From assembly GCF_003416895.1 (NCBI RefSeq), contig NZ_QVIO01000004.1, positions 558,001 to 622,000 of the forward strand: 64,000 nt of DNA, in the 5' to 3' direction. This DNA comes from Duganella sp. BJB476. Lineage in GTDB: Bacteria; Pseudomonadota; Gammaproteobacteria; Burkholderiales; Burkholderiaceae_D. This document shows positions 1-9,000 of the stretch, one piece after another (positions within the stretch are counted from its first letter, which is position 1; every line of letters begins with the position of its first letter). The translations under genes and the position numbers were made by a program. A model generated the notes under the pieces. That model saw only the letters and a program-made list of their open reading frames with translations, did no database searches and had not been told where the DNA came from.

Positions 1-1084
1 TGCCGCCCACCGCGTCGGCGCAGAACACGATGCCCGCATCCTTGGCCGCCTTGGTCAAGCCGGCCGCCAGGCGCGCGGCCGTCGCGCTCAGTTTCTCGTA
101 GAAGCCCGGCTCCTGGATGATCTTCAAGGTCGTCATGCCCGCCGCCACCGCCACCGGATTGCCCGACAGGGTGCCGGCCTGGTACACGGCGCCCAGCGGC
201 GCCATCTTGCTCATCAGCTCAGCGCTGCCGCCGAAAGCCGCCACCGGCAGGCCGCCGCCGATCACCTTGCCCAGCGCCGTCAGGTCCGGCTTGATGCCGT
301 ACAGCTGCTGCGCGCCGCCCAGCGCCACGCGGAAGCCGCACATCACTTCGTCGAAGATCAGCACCGAACCGTGCTTGGTGCACAGCTTGCGCATCGCTTG
401 CAGGAAGGCCTCGCTGGCCTTGATCAGGTTCATATTGCCGGCCACCGGCTCGACGATCACGCAGGCGATTTCGTCGCCGAACGAGGCGAAGGCCTCTTCC
501 AGCTGCTGCACGTTGTTATAGTCCAGCACCAGCGTGTGCTTGACGAAGTCCTCCGGCACGCCGGCCGACGTCGGATTGCCGAAGGTGAGCAGGCCGCTGC
601 CCGCCTTGACCAGCAGCGAATCGGCGTGGCCGTGGTAGCAGCCTTCGAACTTGACGATCTTGTCGCGTCCCGTGGCGCCGCGCGCCAGGCGCAGCGCGCT
701 CATGGTCGCCTCGGTGCCCGACGAGACCAGGCGCACCTGCTCGATCGACGGCACCAGGCGGCAGATTTCTTCGGCCATCAGGATCTCGCCTTCGGTCGGT
801 GCGCCGAACGACAGGCCGCGCGCGGCCGCTTCCTGCACCGCCTTCACCACCACCGGATGCGCGTGGCCGACGATGGCCGGGCCCCAGGAGCCGATGTAGT
901 CGATGTAGCGCTTGTCGTCCGCGTCCCAGAAGTACGGGCCTTCGGCGCGGGTGATGAAGCGCGGCGTGCCGCCCACCGAGCGGAAGGCGCGCACCGGCGA
1001 GTTGACGCCGCCGGGCGTGGTTTTCTGGGCGCGTTCGAACAACTCGTCGTTCTTTGAAACCTGGTTTTTGGAAGTCGTGGTCAT
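1..1084 (-). CDS. hemL: Glutamate-1-semialdehyde 2,1-aminomutase, 3' end cut by window edge
   Basis: PLP enzyme that converts glutamate-1-semialdehyde to 5-aminolevulinate in the C5 route to heme. About 361 codons are present; the family is usually about 425-430 aa, so roughly the last 65 residues lie beyond the left edge. The start reads MTTTSKNQVSKNDELFERAQ, followed by the family motif TPGGVNSPVRAF. Further in, the PLP-lysine region reads LTALGKVIGGGLPVAAFGG and the aspartate motif IFDEVMCGFR is intact. It has no in-window stop and is read entirely on the reverse strand. The ThiD-like kinase lies just upstream in the same direction (16 bases between stop and start), so co-transcription is likely. 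Confidence 0.95.
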   Translation of the reverse strand, partial: MTTTSKNQVSKNDELFERAQKTTPGGVNSPVRAFRSVGGTPRFITRAEGPYFWDADDKRYIDYIGSWGPAIVGHAHPVVVKAVQEAAARGLSFGAPTEGEILMAEEICRLVPSIEQVRLVSSGTEATMSALRLARGATGRDKIVKFEGCYHGHADSLLVKAGSGLLTFGNPTSAGVPEDFVKHTLVLDYNNVQQLEEAFASFGDEIACVIVEPVAGNMNLIKASEAFLQAMRKLCTKHGSVLIFDEVMCGFRVALGGAQQLYGIKPDLTALGKVIGGGLPVAAFGGSAELMSKMAPLGAVYQAGTLSGNPVAVAAGMTTLKIIQEPGFYEKLSATAARLAAGLTKAAKDAGIVFCADAVGG

Positions 1085-1100
1085 GATGGCATCTTCAATA

Positions 1101-1949
1101 TCAAGTTGGTAAAGCCTGCTGCATGTGGAAGAAACGGTTCGGTATGAACTTGCCCATGCCGTAGCGTTGGGCGTGCGCCAGTGCGCCGATGGTGTATTCC
1201 TGGGCCGCCTTCACCGCGTCCGGCACGTCGCTGCCGCGCGCCATGAAGGCGGTGATCGCCGCCGACAGCGTGCCGCCGGCGCCCAGGAATGGGCCGGGCA
1301 TGTGCTGCCAGGCGTCGTGGCTGATCATGCCGTCGGCGCCGAACAGGGTGTTGGCCAGCGTGTTCGGTGCGGCCGTTTCGCCCTGCTGCGAGCCGGCGTG
1401 GGTGCCGGTGACGAGCACGAATTCGCAACCCAGGGCCAGCAAATGCTCGACGTCCGATTCCATGGTGTCCTCGGCGCCTTCGCGCCAGGTTTCGGCCAGC
1501 CGGCCCAGCTCCACCTGCGACAGCATCAGCAGCGTGGCCTGCGGCACCAGCAACTGGCGCAATGCCGTCAGCAGCTCCTCGACTTCGTCGGCGTCGGCCG
1601 GATCGGGCAGGCGGGAACTGAAGGGATCGAGGATCAGCGGCGCATCGGGATAGTCGGACAGGATCTCGGCGATGGCCGCCACCTGCTCGACATTATTCAA
1701 CGCGCCGACCTTGAAGGCGGCCATCGTCATGTCTTCCAGGATCACGCGGGCCTGGTCGGAAACCCAGTCTGGATCGATGTCCTGCGCGTCTTCGACGCGG
1801 GCACTGTCGCCGATCAGCAACGCAGTGGTCACCGCCAGGCCGGTGCAGGAGAGGGCGGAAAATGCTGCCAGGTCGGCCTGGACGCCGATCGCGCCGGCCG
1901 GATCGGCGGCGCCGAAGCTTAATATGAGAGGAGATGTTTGGTTTTGCAC
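1101..1949 (-). CDS. thiD: ThiD-like hydroxymethylpyrimidine/phosphomethylpyrimidine kinase
   Basis: 282-aa ribokinase-fold protein of the PfkB/ThiD type, expected to phosphorylate HMP or HMP-P in thiamin synthesis. Visible hallmarks are an N-terminal substrate loop (SFGAADPAGAIGVQADLAAF), where canonical ThiD has a GSDxSGGAGIQAD-like signature, and a C-terminal GAGGTLSAAITAFMARG anion-hole/catalytic region corresponding to GTGCTLSSAI. The cysteine of that signature is replaced by glycine and the N-terminal loop is atypical, so activity on HMP is inferred. The start is GTG at 1949, with only a weak ribosome site. It faces the rubredoxin gene divergently across a short gap. Its place beside hemL is common in betaproteobacteria. 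Confidence 0.8.
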   Translation of the reverse strand: MQNQTSPLILSFGAADPAGAIGVQADLAAFSALSCTGLAVTTALLIGDSARVEDAQDIDPDWVSDQARVILEDMTMAAFKVGALNNVEQVAAIAEILSDYPDAPLILDPFSSRLPDPADADEVEELLTALRQLLVPQATLLMLSQVELGRLAETWREGAEDTMESDVEHLLALGCEFVLVTGTHAGSQQGETAAPNTLANTLFGADGMISHDAWQHMPGPFLGAGGTLSAAITAFMARGSDVPDAVKAAQEYTIGALAHAQRYGMGKFIPNRFFHMQQALPT

Positions 1950-2006
1950 GGCGGGTAGATTAAGATACCTAATTCAGCATTTTACTTGATTGAAGGGTGG
2001 CAGAAC

Positions 2007-2198
2007 GTGAGTAGCAATGAAACAACGCAGGAGTTCCAGACCTGGATGTGCCTGATCTGTGGCTGGATCTATGATGAACAAGCCGGCTTGCCGGACGAAG
2101 GCATCGCCGCCGGCACCCGCTGGGCCGACGTGCCGATGAACTGGAGCTGCCCGGAATGCGGCGCCCGCAAGGACGATTTCGAGATGGTAGCCATCTGA
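2007..2198 (+). CDS. Rubredoxin
   Basis: Small one-iron electron carrier. Two CxxC knuckles are visible, MCLICGWIYDE and CPECGARKDDFEMV, with the aromatic and acidic residues of classic rubredoxins between them; about 63 aa from the chosen start. The reading frame opens at a TTG at 1986, but GTG at 2007 is preferred because GAAGGG at 1992-1997 lies at ribosome-site distance. Divergent from the thiD-like gene and upstream of the pil chemosensory operon, an order frequent in this family. The partner oxidoreductase cannot be told from the window. Confidence 0.92.
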   Translation: MSSNETTQEFQTWMCLICGWIYDEQAGLPDEGIAAGTRWADVPMNWSCPECGARKDDFEMVAI

Positions 2199-2259
2199 TA
2201 CCCGCGCCGGCCGCCTGCCGCCTATGCTATGGTGTAGCCACCATTCCAGCGAACCGATT

Positions 2260-2670
2260 ATGACGACGACCACGCCGCACGCTAATGCCCTGAAAATCAT
2301 GGTGATCGACGATAGCAGCACGATACGTCGTTCGGCCGAGATCTTCCTGACCCAGGCCGGCTACCAGGTGGTGCTGGCCGAGGATGGATTCGACGCGCTG
2401 GCCAAGATCAACGACCATCATCCGGCGCTGGTCTTCTGCGACATCCTGATGCCGCGCCTCGACGGCTACCAGACCTGCGCGCTGATCAAAAAAAGCGCCA
2501 AATTCCACGCCACGCCGGTGCTGATGTTGTCGTCCAAGGACGGCCTGTTCGACCGCGCGCGCGGCGCCATGGTCGGCTCGGCGGCCTACCTCACCAAACC
2601 ATTTACCAAAGATAGCCTGCTGGCCGCGGTGCGCGAGCACACCGGCGGCGGCGTCTCGACACAAGAATAA
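2260..2670 (+). CDS. pilG: Twitching-motility response regulator PilG
   Basis: Single-domain CheY-like receiver, 136 aa from ATG 2260. Acidic pair is in VIDDSS (about D17/D18), phospho-acceptor D61 in VFCDILMPRLDG, and the conserved lysine in TKPF near the C-terminus. No output domain. In the Pil-Chp system PilG is a phosphorylation target of the ChpA/PilL kinase and controls pilus extension. An in-frame ATG at 2224 would add 12 residues, but the receiver fold begins only after 2260. First gene of pilG-pilH-pilI-pilJ-pilL. Confidence 0.88.
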   Translation: MTTTTPHANALKIMVIDDSSTIRRSAEIFLTQAGYQVVLAEDGFDALAKINDHHPALVFCDILMPRLDGYQTCALIKKSAKFHATPVLMLSSKDGLFDRARGAMVGSAAYLTKPFTKDSLLAAVREHTGGGVSTQE

Positions 2671-2702
2671 TTAAGATAATAACTAAGCTTCAGGGGAATG
2701 CC

Positions 2703-3068
2703 ATGACCATACAAAGAATTCTGATCGTCGACGATTCGCCCACGGAGCGCTACTACCTGACCGATATCCTGGTCAAAAACGGTTTTTCCGTCTCCACCGC
2801 CGAAAACGGCGAGGAAGCGCTGGCCAAGATCAAGGCCGACAAGCCCCAGCTGATCCTGATGGACGTGGTCATGCCCGGCGCGAACGGCTTCCAGGTCACC
2901 CGCGCGATCGCCCGCGATCCCGACCTGCAGGACGTGCCGGTGATTATCTGCTCCAGCAAGAACCAGGAAACCGATCGTATCTGGGGCCTGCGCCAGGGCG
3001 CGCGCGACTATCTGGTGAAACCGGTCGACGCGGCCGAACTGCTGGCCAAAATCGCCGCCCTCGGCTAA
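2703..3068 (+). CDS. pilH: Twitching-motility response regulator PilH
   Basis: 121-aa stand-alone CheY-like receiver. Acidic residues lie in LIVDDSPTERYYL, phospho-acceptor D54 in LMDVVMPGANGF, conserved lysine in YLVKPVD. The TERYYL segment after the DDSP motif is typical of PilH. In the Pil-Chp pathway PilH is the second receiver, associated with pilus retraction or phosphate drain. It lies 32 bases after pilG and 3 bases before pilI, so it is part of one operon. Confidence 0.9.
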   Translation: MTIQRILIVDDSPTERYYLTDILVKNGFSVSTAENGEEALAKIKADKPQLILMDVVMPGANGFQVTRAIARDPDLQDVPVIICSSKNQETDRIWGLRQGARDYLVKPVDAAELLAKIAALG

Positions 3069-3071
3069 ACG

Positions 3072-3635
3072 ATGAGCAGCCAGACGCCCGATACCCCCTC
3101 CACACCGGCCGGTCCGGAACGCCGCAGCCGCCTGCGCCAGTACCAGGTGCAGCTGCTGGAGCGCATGCAGGCCGCCAAAACCGGCGCCGCCGTCGGCGGC
3201 CGCGAACTGGGCGTGCTGATAGGCGGCCGTCTTTGCCTGCTTGATCTGACGCAGATTAGCGAGATCGTTCCGCTGCAACCGGTCACGCCGGTGCCGCTGG
3301 CGCAGGACTGGTATCAGGGCCTGGCCAATATACGGGGCAACCTGACCGGCGTGATCGACCTGGCGCGCTACCAGGGCCAGGACGGCGGCGACGCTGCGGC
3401 TTCCGATTGTCGTTTGATCACATTCGCGCCCGCACTGGGCTTCAACTGCGCGCTGCAGGCCGAGCGCGTGCTGGGCCTGCGCAAGCTGGCCGACATGCAG
3501 GCCGAGGAGGCGTCGGACGATGCCGGACCTGAATGGCGCCGCCAGCATTTCACCGACAGCGAGGGCCAGCAATGGACCCGCATCGACCTGGCGCAGCTGG
3601 TGCGCGAAGCGCGTTTTCTGCAAGTTGGTTTGTAA
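3072..3635 (+). CDS. pilI: CheW-like adaptor PilI
   Basis: 187-aa CheW-domain protein. The fold is visible from about residue 45 (LGVLIGGRLCLLDLTQISEIVPL) through QDWYQGLANIRGNLTGVIDLA, the usual IRG core, to a C-terminal WTRIDLAQLVREARFLQV. It should couple the receptor PilJ to the kinase PilL. The N-terminal 40 residues are basic and probably a flexible tail. Starts 3 bases after pilH; pilJ follows after 45 bases with its own GGAGAGGG ribosome site. Confidence 0.9.
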   Translation: MSSQTPDTPSTPAGPERRSRLRQYQVQLLERMQAAKTGAAVGGRELGVLIGGRLCLLDLTQISEIVPLQPVTPVPLAQDWYQGLANIRGNLTGVIDLARYQGQDGGDAAASDCRLITFAPALGFNCALQAERVLGLRKLADMQAEEASDDAGPEWRRQHFTDSEGQQWTRIDLAQLVREARFLQVGL

Positions 3636-3680
3636 GGGCGGCATACTGGTGTAGGTCGCAACTAATCCGGAGAGGGTGTA

Positions 3681-6011
3681 ATGGCTTTCAAGATGGGGTT
3701 TTTCTCGCGTGGCAACCGGAATGCCGGCCAGGATCTGGCAGCGAATTCAGAATTCGGCGAAGCAGGCGATTCGCAGTTCATGCACACCGCCGTTCAAACG
3801 GCGCCGGCGCCCGCCGCAAGCAGTCAGGCCGACAGCGAAGATAGCGCCGCACCGCTGCGCTTGCGCGACGCGCTGGGCCGGCGTGGCGCTCCCGTCGCGG
3901 CGGCCGAAGTGGGCGCCGGCTTCAAGCTGCCGTTGATCGGTCACCTGCCGGCGCAGCGCCAGCTGAGCATACTCTCGACGGCGCTGGCGGTCAGCCTGCT
4001 GCTGAGCGCCTTGTTCGTCGCCCTGAACACCATCCATAGCGCCAACCGCTCGACCCAGACCCAGGTCGCCAGCGATGCGCTGATGCACTCGCAGCGCATC
4101 GGCAAGGCGACGCCGAACGCGGTGCAGGGCAGCGCCGAAGGCTTCCGCCAGCTGGAGGAAAGCCGCAAGGAATTGAACAACGACTTCCAGCTGATGACGC
4201 GCGGCGGCCGCTATCAGGGCCGCGAGATCGGCGAGCCGATTTCGTCGTTGGCGCCCGTCGTCGCCGCCGCGCGCAAGCAGTGGAACCAGTCGGACAAGGC
4301 GGCCAACACCATCCTGCTGCTGAAGGCCGACCTGAGTGACGTCGACAAGACCCTGCAAAAACTCAACGCCATGTCACCGGGCCTGTTGACCCACACCGAG
4401 GAAATCTCCGCGCTCAAGGTGCAGCGCGGCGGTTCGGCGCGCGAGATCGCGGCGCTCGGCAAACTGACCATGCTGACCCAGCGCATGAGCCGCAGCGCCG
4501 GCGAATTCCTGATCGGCGGCGGCATCAAGTCGGACAGCGCGTTCCAGTTGGGGCGCGATACCACGGTGTTCCGCAATACCGTCGACGGCTTCCTCAACGG
4601 CAGCGCGCCGCTCGGACTGGCCGCCGTGCGCGAGCCGGACCTGCGCGAGAAGCTCACCGCGTTGAAAACCGAGTTCGAGGAATATCAGAAGCTGGTCACG
4701 GGTATCCTCGACAAGCTGGATAAATTCAGCGCCGCCAAAGGCGCGGAGCAGCTGATCTTCACCGACAACGAAGCGCTGCGCCAGCGCCTGTCGGTCTTGC
4801 AGCAGGCCTACCGCCAGGACCAGGATTCGCTCGGCATGACCTTCTGGCTGATGGTGGCCGGCGGCATGCTGACGCTGGTGTCGGCGGCGGCCATCGGCCG
4901 CGTGCTGCTGGTCGATTCGTACAACCGCACCCGCGGCGCCGACCGCCGCCGCCAGGAAGCGGAAACCATGCGCCAGCAATCGCAGCGCAAGGAAGAAGAA
5001 GCCAAGGCCATGAACGACCAGAACCAGGCGGCGATTCTGCGCCTGATGAACGAATTGCAGGAAGTGGCGGACGGCGACTTGACGGTGCAGGCCACGGTGT
5101 CCGAGGACATCACCGGCGCCATCGCCGACTCGGTCAACTACACGGTGGAAGAGCTGCGCGGCCTGGTGGGCCGCGTGACCGCCACCGCCGAGCAGGTGAC
5201 CAAGGCGTCCACCCACGCGCAGAGCATCTCCAGCGACCTGCTGCTGGCGTCGCAGCAGCAGTCGCGCGAGATCCAGGATGCATCGGCCACCGTCGTCAAG
5301 ATGGCCAACGAGATTACCGACGTATCGCGCTCGGCCAGCGAATCGGCCGACGTGGCGCGCCAGTCGGTGGCGGCGGCGCAGCAGGGCGCGACGGCGGTGG
5401 AAAATGCCATCAAGGGCATGCACGAGATCCGCGAACAGATCCAGGATACCTCCAAGCGCATCAAGCGCCTGGGCGAATCGTCGCAGGAGATCGGCGAGAT
5501 CACCGAGCTCATTTCCGACATTACCGAACAGACCAACGTGCTGGCGCTGAACGCGGCGATCCAGGCCGCGTCGGCCGGCGAGGCCGGACGCGGCTTCTCG
5601 GTGGTGGCGGAAGAGGTGCAGCGGCTGGCGGAACGCTCGGCCGAAGCGGCCAAGCAGATCGGCGCGCTGGTGCGCACCATTCAGACCGATACCCACGACG
5701 CCGTGGCGGCGATGGAGAAGTCGACCCAGGGTGTGGTCGAAGGGGCGCGCCTGTCCGACGCGGCCGGCGCGGCGCTGAACGACATCTCGCAGGTGTCGAA
5801 CCGCCTGGCCGAGCTGATCTCCGGCATCTCGATGGCGACCGGCCAGCAGGCCACGTCGGCGAACGGCGTGGCGCAGAACATCCAACACATTTTGACGGTG
5901 ACCGAGCAGGCGCAGGACGGCACCCAGCAAACCGCACAATCGATTCATAAGCTGTCAGTGCTGGCGCAGGAATTGAAAAACTCGGTGGCGCGATTCCGTA
6001 TCGCGTCCTGA
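3681..6011 (+). CDS. pilJ: Type IV pilus methyl-accepting chemoreceptor PilJ
   Basis: 776-aa receptor. Order: about 90-residue cytoplasmic tail; TM1 about 95-115 (LSILSTALAVSLLLSALFVAL); a helical periplasmic region with PilJ-type modules, one carrying LGKLTMLTQRMSRSAGEFL; TM2 about 386-410; HAMP-like linker; and a long cytoplasmic coiled coil whose tip near 614-640 reads ITEQTNVLALNAAIQAASAG and GRGFSVVAEEVQRLAERS, the strongly conserved MCP hairpin. It should sense surface contact or pilus state and signal through PilI to PilL. Follows pilI directly and precedes pilL by 30 bases. Confidence 0.95.
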   Translation: MAFKMGFFSRGNRNAGQDLAANSEFGEAGDSQFMHTAVQTAPAPAASSQADSEDSAAPLRLRDALGRRGAPVAAAEVGAGFKLPLIGHLPAQRQLSILSTALAVSLLLSALFVALNTIHSANRSTQTQVASDALMHSQRIGKATPNAVQGSAEGFRQLEESRKELNNDFQLMTRGGRYQGREIGEPISSLAPVVAAARKQWNQSDKAANTILLLKADLSDVDKTLQKLNAMSPGLLTHTEEISALKVQRGGSAREIAALGKLTMLTQRMSRSAGEFLIGGGIKSDSAFQLGRDTTVFRNTVDGFLNGSAPLGLAAVREPDLREKLTALKTEFEEYQKLVTGILDKLDKFSAAKGAEQLIFTDNEALRQRLSVLQQAYRQDQDSLGMTFWLMVAGGMLTLVSAAAIGRVLLVDSYNRTRGADRRRQEAETMRQQSQRKEEEAKAMNDQNQAAILRLMNELQEVADGDLTVQATVSEDITGAIADSVNYTVEELRGLVGRVTATAEQVTKASTHAQSISSDLLLASQQQSREIQDASATVVKMANEITDVSRSASESADVARQSVAAAQQGATAVENAIKGMHEIREQIQDTSKRIKRLGESSQEIGEITELISDITEQTNVLALNAAIQAASAGEAGRGFSVVAEEVQRLAERSAEAAKQIGALVRTIQTDTHDAVAAMEKSTQGVVEGARLSDAAGAALNDISQVSNRLAELISGISMATGQQATSANGVAQNIQHILTVTEQAQDGTQQTAQSIHKLSVLAQELKNSVARFRIAS

Positions 6012-6041
6012 ACCGCCCATCATTGAAAGGCCGAGGCAAGC

Positions 6042-9000
6042 ATGACCACAACTGATTTTCCGAATCCGCCGCAACCGCAATTTGATACCGGCCCTTTGTC
6101 GTGGGTGATGGTGGAAATCCGCGAGTCGCTGGCACGCTCGAAGACCGCCCTGTTCGAAGCGGGCGGCCGGGCGCCGGAGGATCAGGCGACCCAGCTACAG
6201 CACGCCAAGTCGCATCTGCACCAGGCGCACGGCGCGCTGATGATGGTGGACGTGGACGGCGTCGGCCTGATGACGCAGGTGGCCGAGGATGCGCTGGACC
6301 GCTTCAAGGCCGGCGCGCTCAAATGCAGCACCGACCATGCTCAGACGCTGGCGGAGCTGTATCAGGCACTGGTCGAGTATTTGCAGGAGCTGCTGGACGG
6401 CGGCCCGTCGCAGCCGGTCAAGCTGTTCCCTTACTATCGTGCGGTGCAGGAGATGCTGGGTACGGAGCGCATCCATCCGGCCGACTTGTTCTATCCCGAT
6501 TTGTCGCGCAGCGCCGATCTGTCGACGGCCGGCGAGGTTCCCGCCGCCGACTACACGGCCTACCGTCAGCGCTTTGAGAAATCGTTGCTGCCGTATCTGA
6601 AGAGCACCGACGCGGCGCAGCAGCAGGAGCATGCCGCCGCGCTGCTGGAGGCCGTGAAGCTGGTCGCCTCCGCCCAGCAGGACGCCAAGGCGCGCACCTT
6701 CTGGCTGGCGATGCAGGCTTTCGCCGAGCTGGTGGCCAATGGCGAACTGGCGGGAGGACTGTACGTCAAGCAGCTGTTCGGCATGATCAATTTGCAGATA
6801 CGCCGCCTGAGCCAGGGCACCGCCGCGCAGCCGGATGCGATGCTGCGCGACGCCCTGTTCTTCATCGCAGCAGCAGGACCTGCATCGGCCTCGGAAACGG
6901 TGCAGCGCTTGCGCCGCGTGTTCGCGCTTGACGGCCTGGTGCCTGCCGATTACGAACGCCGCCGCTACGGCCAGATCGACCTCGAGGCGCTGGAGCGCGC
7001 CAAGGCGGGCATGGCCAAAGCGAAGGCCAATTGGGACCGTCTGGCCGGCGCGGAAATCGATCCGGCGCTGGATGCGGCTTTCGGTGGCGCGCTGGGCGAG
7101 GTGGCCGAGGCTTGCGATCAACTGGAGATGCCGGCGCTGAGCGTGCTGCTGCGGCAGTTGGCCGAGGTGGCGCATACCGCCATCTCCGCCGGCCGCAGTG
7201 AGGAGTTGGCGCTGGAGATGGCCACCGCGCTGCTGTTTGCCGAACATGGACTGGAGCAGATCCGCCATCTGCCCGACGATTTCGCCGCGCACGCCGACAC
7301 GATAGGCGCGCGCTTGCTGGCGCTGGTGTCCGGCGACACGCCGCCGGAGCCCGCGCAGTGGCAGCGCGGCCTGGCGCAGCAGATGCAGCAGGACGACACC
7401 GTCGTCGCGCTGGCGATGGAAATGAAGACCGGCCTGCGGCAGGTGGAGAAGGTGCTCGACGAGTATTACATCGATCCTTCGAAGCGTCCGTCGCTGGTGG
7501 AGCTGGACAAGGTGCTGCACCAGTTGCAGGGCGCGCTGGCGATGCTCGACCAGGAAGGCGCGACGCAGGCGGCGCAGCACGTGAAGGCTGCCGTGCATGC
7601 GCTGGCGGTGGGCGCCGGCGATCCGTCGCTGGAGCCGAAGGCGCTGGACGATATCGCGCAGAACGTCGGCGCGTTGGGCTTCTTTGTCGATATGCTGGCG
7701 CAGAACGCGGCCGGCGCGCGCGAGCGCTTTGCGTTCGACGCGGAGCATGGCACTTTCCGTTCGGTGCCGTTCAAGAAGATGGCGGGTTCGGAATCGATAC
7801 CGGTGCTGGACCAGCAGGTGCCCGCACCGGCGCCTATCGCCATGCCGGTACAGGCGCCGGCGCCAGCCAGCAGCGATGCGGCGGTGGAGGCAGAGCTGCT
7901 CGATATCTTCATCTCCGAGGCGCAGGATGTGCTGAAGTTTGTCGATGCGACGCTGGCCAAGCCGCGCGCGGAGTCTGGCAGCGAGGAGAATCTGACCATG
8001 CTGCGGCGCTCCTTCCATACGCTGAAGGGTAGCGGGCGGATGGTGGGCCTGAACCAGTTTGCCGATGCGGCGCATGGCATCGAACGAGTGATGAATGTGT
8101 GGCTGGCCGAAGCGCGGTCGGCCACGGATGCGTTGTTTGATCTGCTCAACGAGGCGGCGCGGCAGATGGGCGCCTGGGTTGCCGAGTTGGTGGCCTCCGG
8201 CGTTTCGGCGCGCAATGCGGATGCCTTGGTCGCTGCGGCGGCACGCGTGCAGGACGGCGGCGATTTTGCGATCGATGCGTCGCCCGAGCCGGCGACGCTG
8301 TCGCCTGTGCCGCCGCCGGAAGTTGTGGCGGAGGAGGAGCCTGCGGTTGCTGCAACCGAGGAAGCGCCGGTGGTCGAAGCGCCACCGGTGTTTGCAGCCA
8401 CCGGCAACGTCATCGAATTCCCGACCATCACGCCGGCCGTGCCGCGCGACGACAACGTCAAGCATATCGGCGAGCTGGAAATCCCTCTGCCGCTGTACAA
8501 CATCTATCTGCACGAGACGGACGAACTGGTTCGCCTGCTGACACAAGACTTCGGCGAGTGGCGCCATGAGCCGCGCCGTCCGGTCAATGCGGAAGCGTTG
8601 CAGGCGTCGCATACGCTGGCCGGTACTTCGGGCACGGTGGGCTTCAAGGCCTTGCGCGAGTTGGCGCTGGCGCTGGAGTCCACGCTCCAGGCGCTGCTGC
8701 CGCCTGCGCCGCATCTGGACCAGGTGCAGCATGATTTGCTGGACTTTACGATAGAGCGCATACGCCAGATGCTGCACAGTTTTGCGGCTGGCGATATGCC
8801 GTCTGCGCAGCCGGAGCTGGTCACCGCGCTGCACGATCTACGCGCTGAGCTGGAGGCTACGCCGCCTGCCGCTAGCAATGCGATCGAGGCGCGACTGGAT
8901 GATCTGGTCGCGGAGACGATGCACGACATCACCAGCGCGCCGCCCGCGCCGGTGGAGTCGATGATGGACAGGCTGTTCCGCGAGACGTTTGATGCGATCA

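Noticed and set aside
6195..8834. 879-aa reverse-strand open frame
   Set aside because: Antisense to pilL; composition is QRRLR/HRR-rich without domain motifs.
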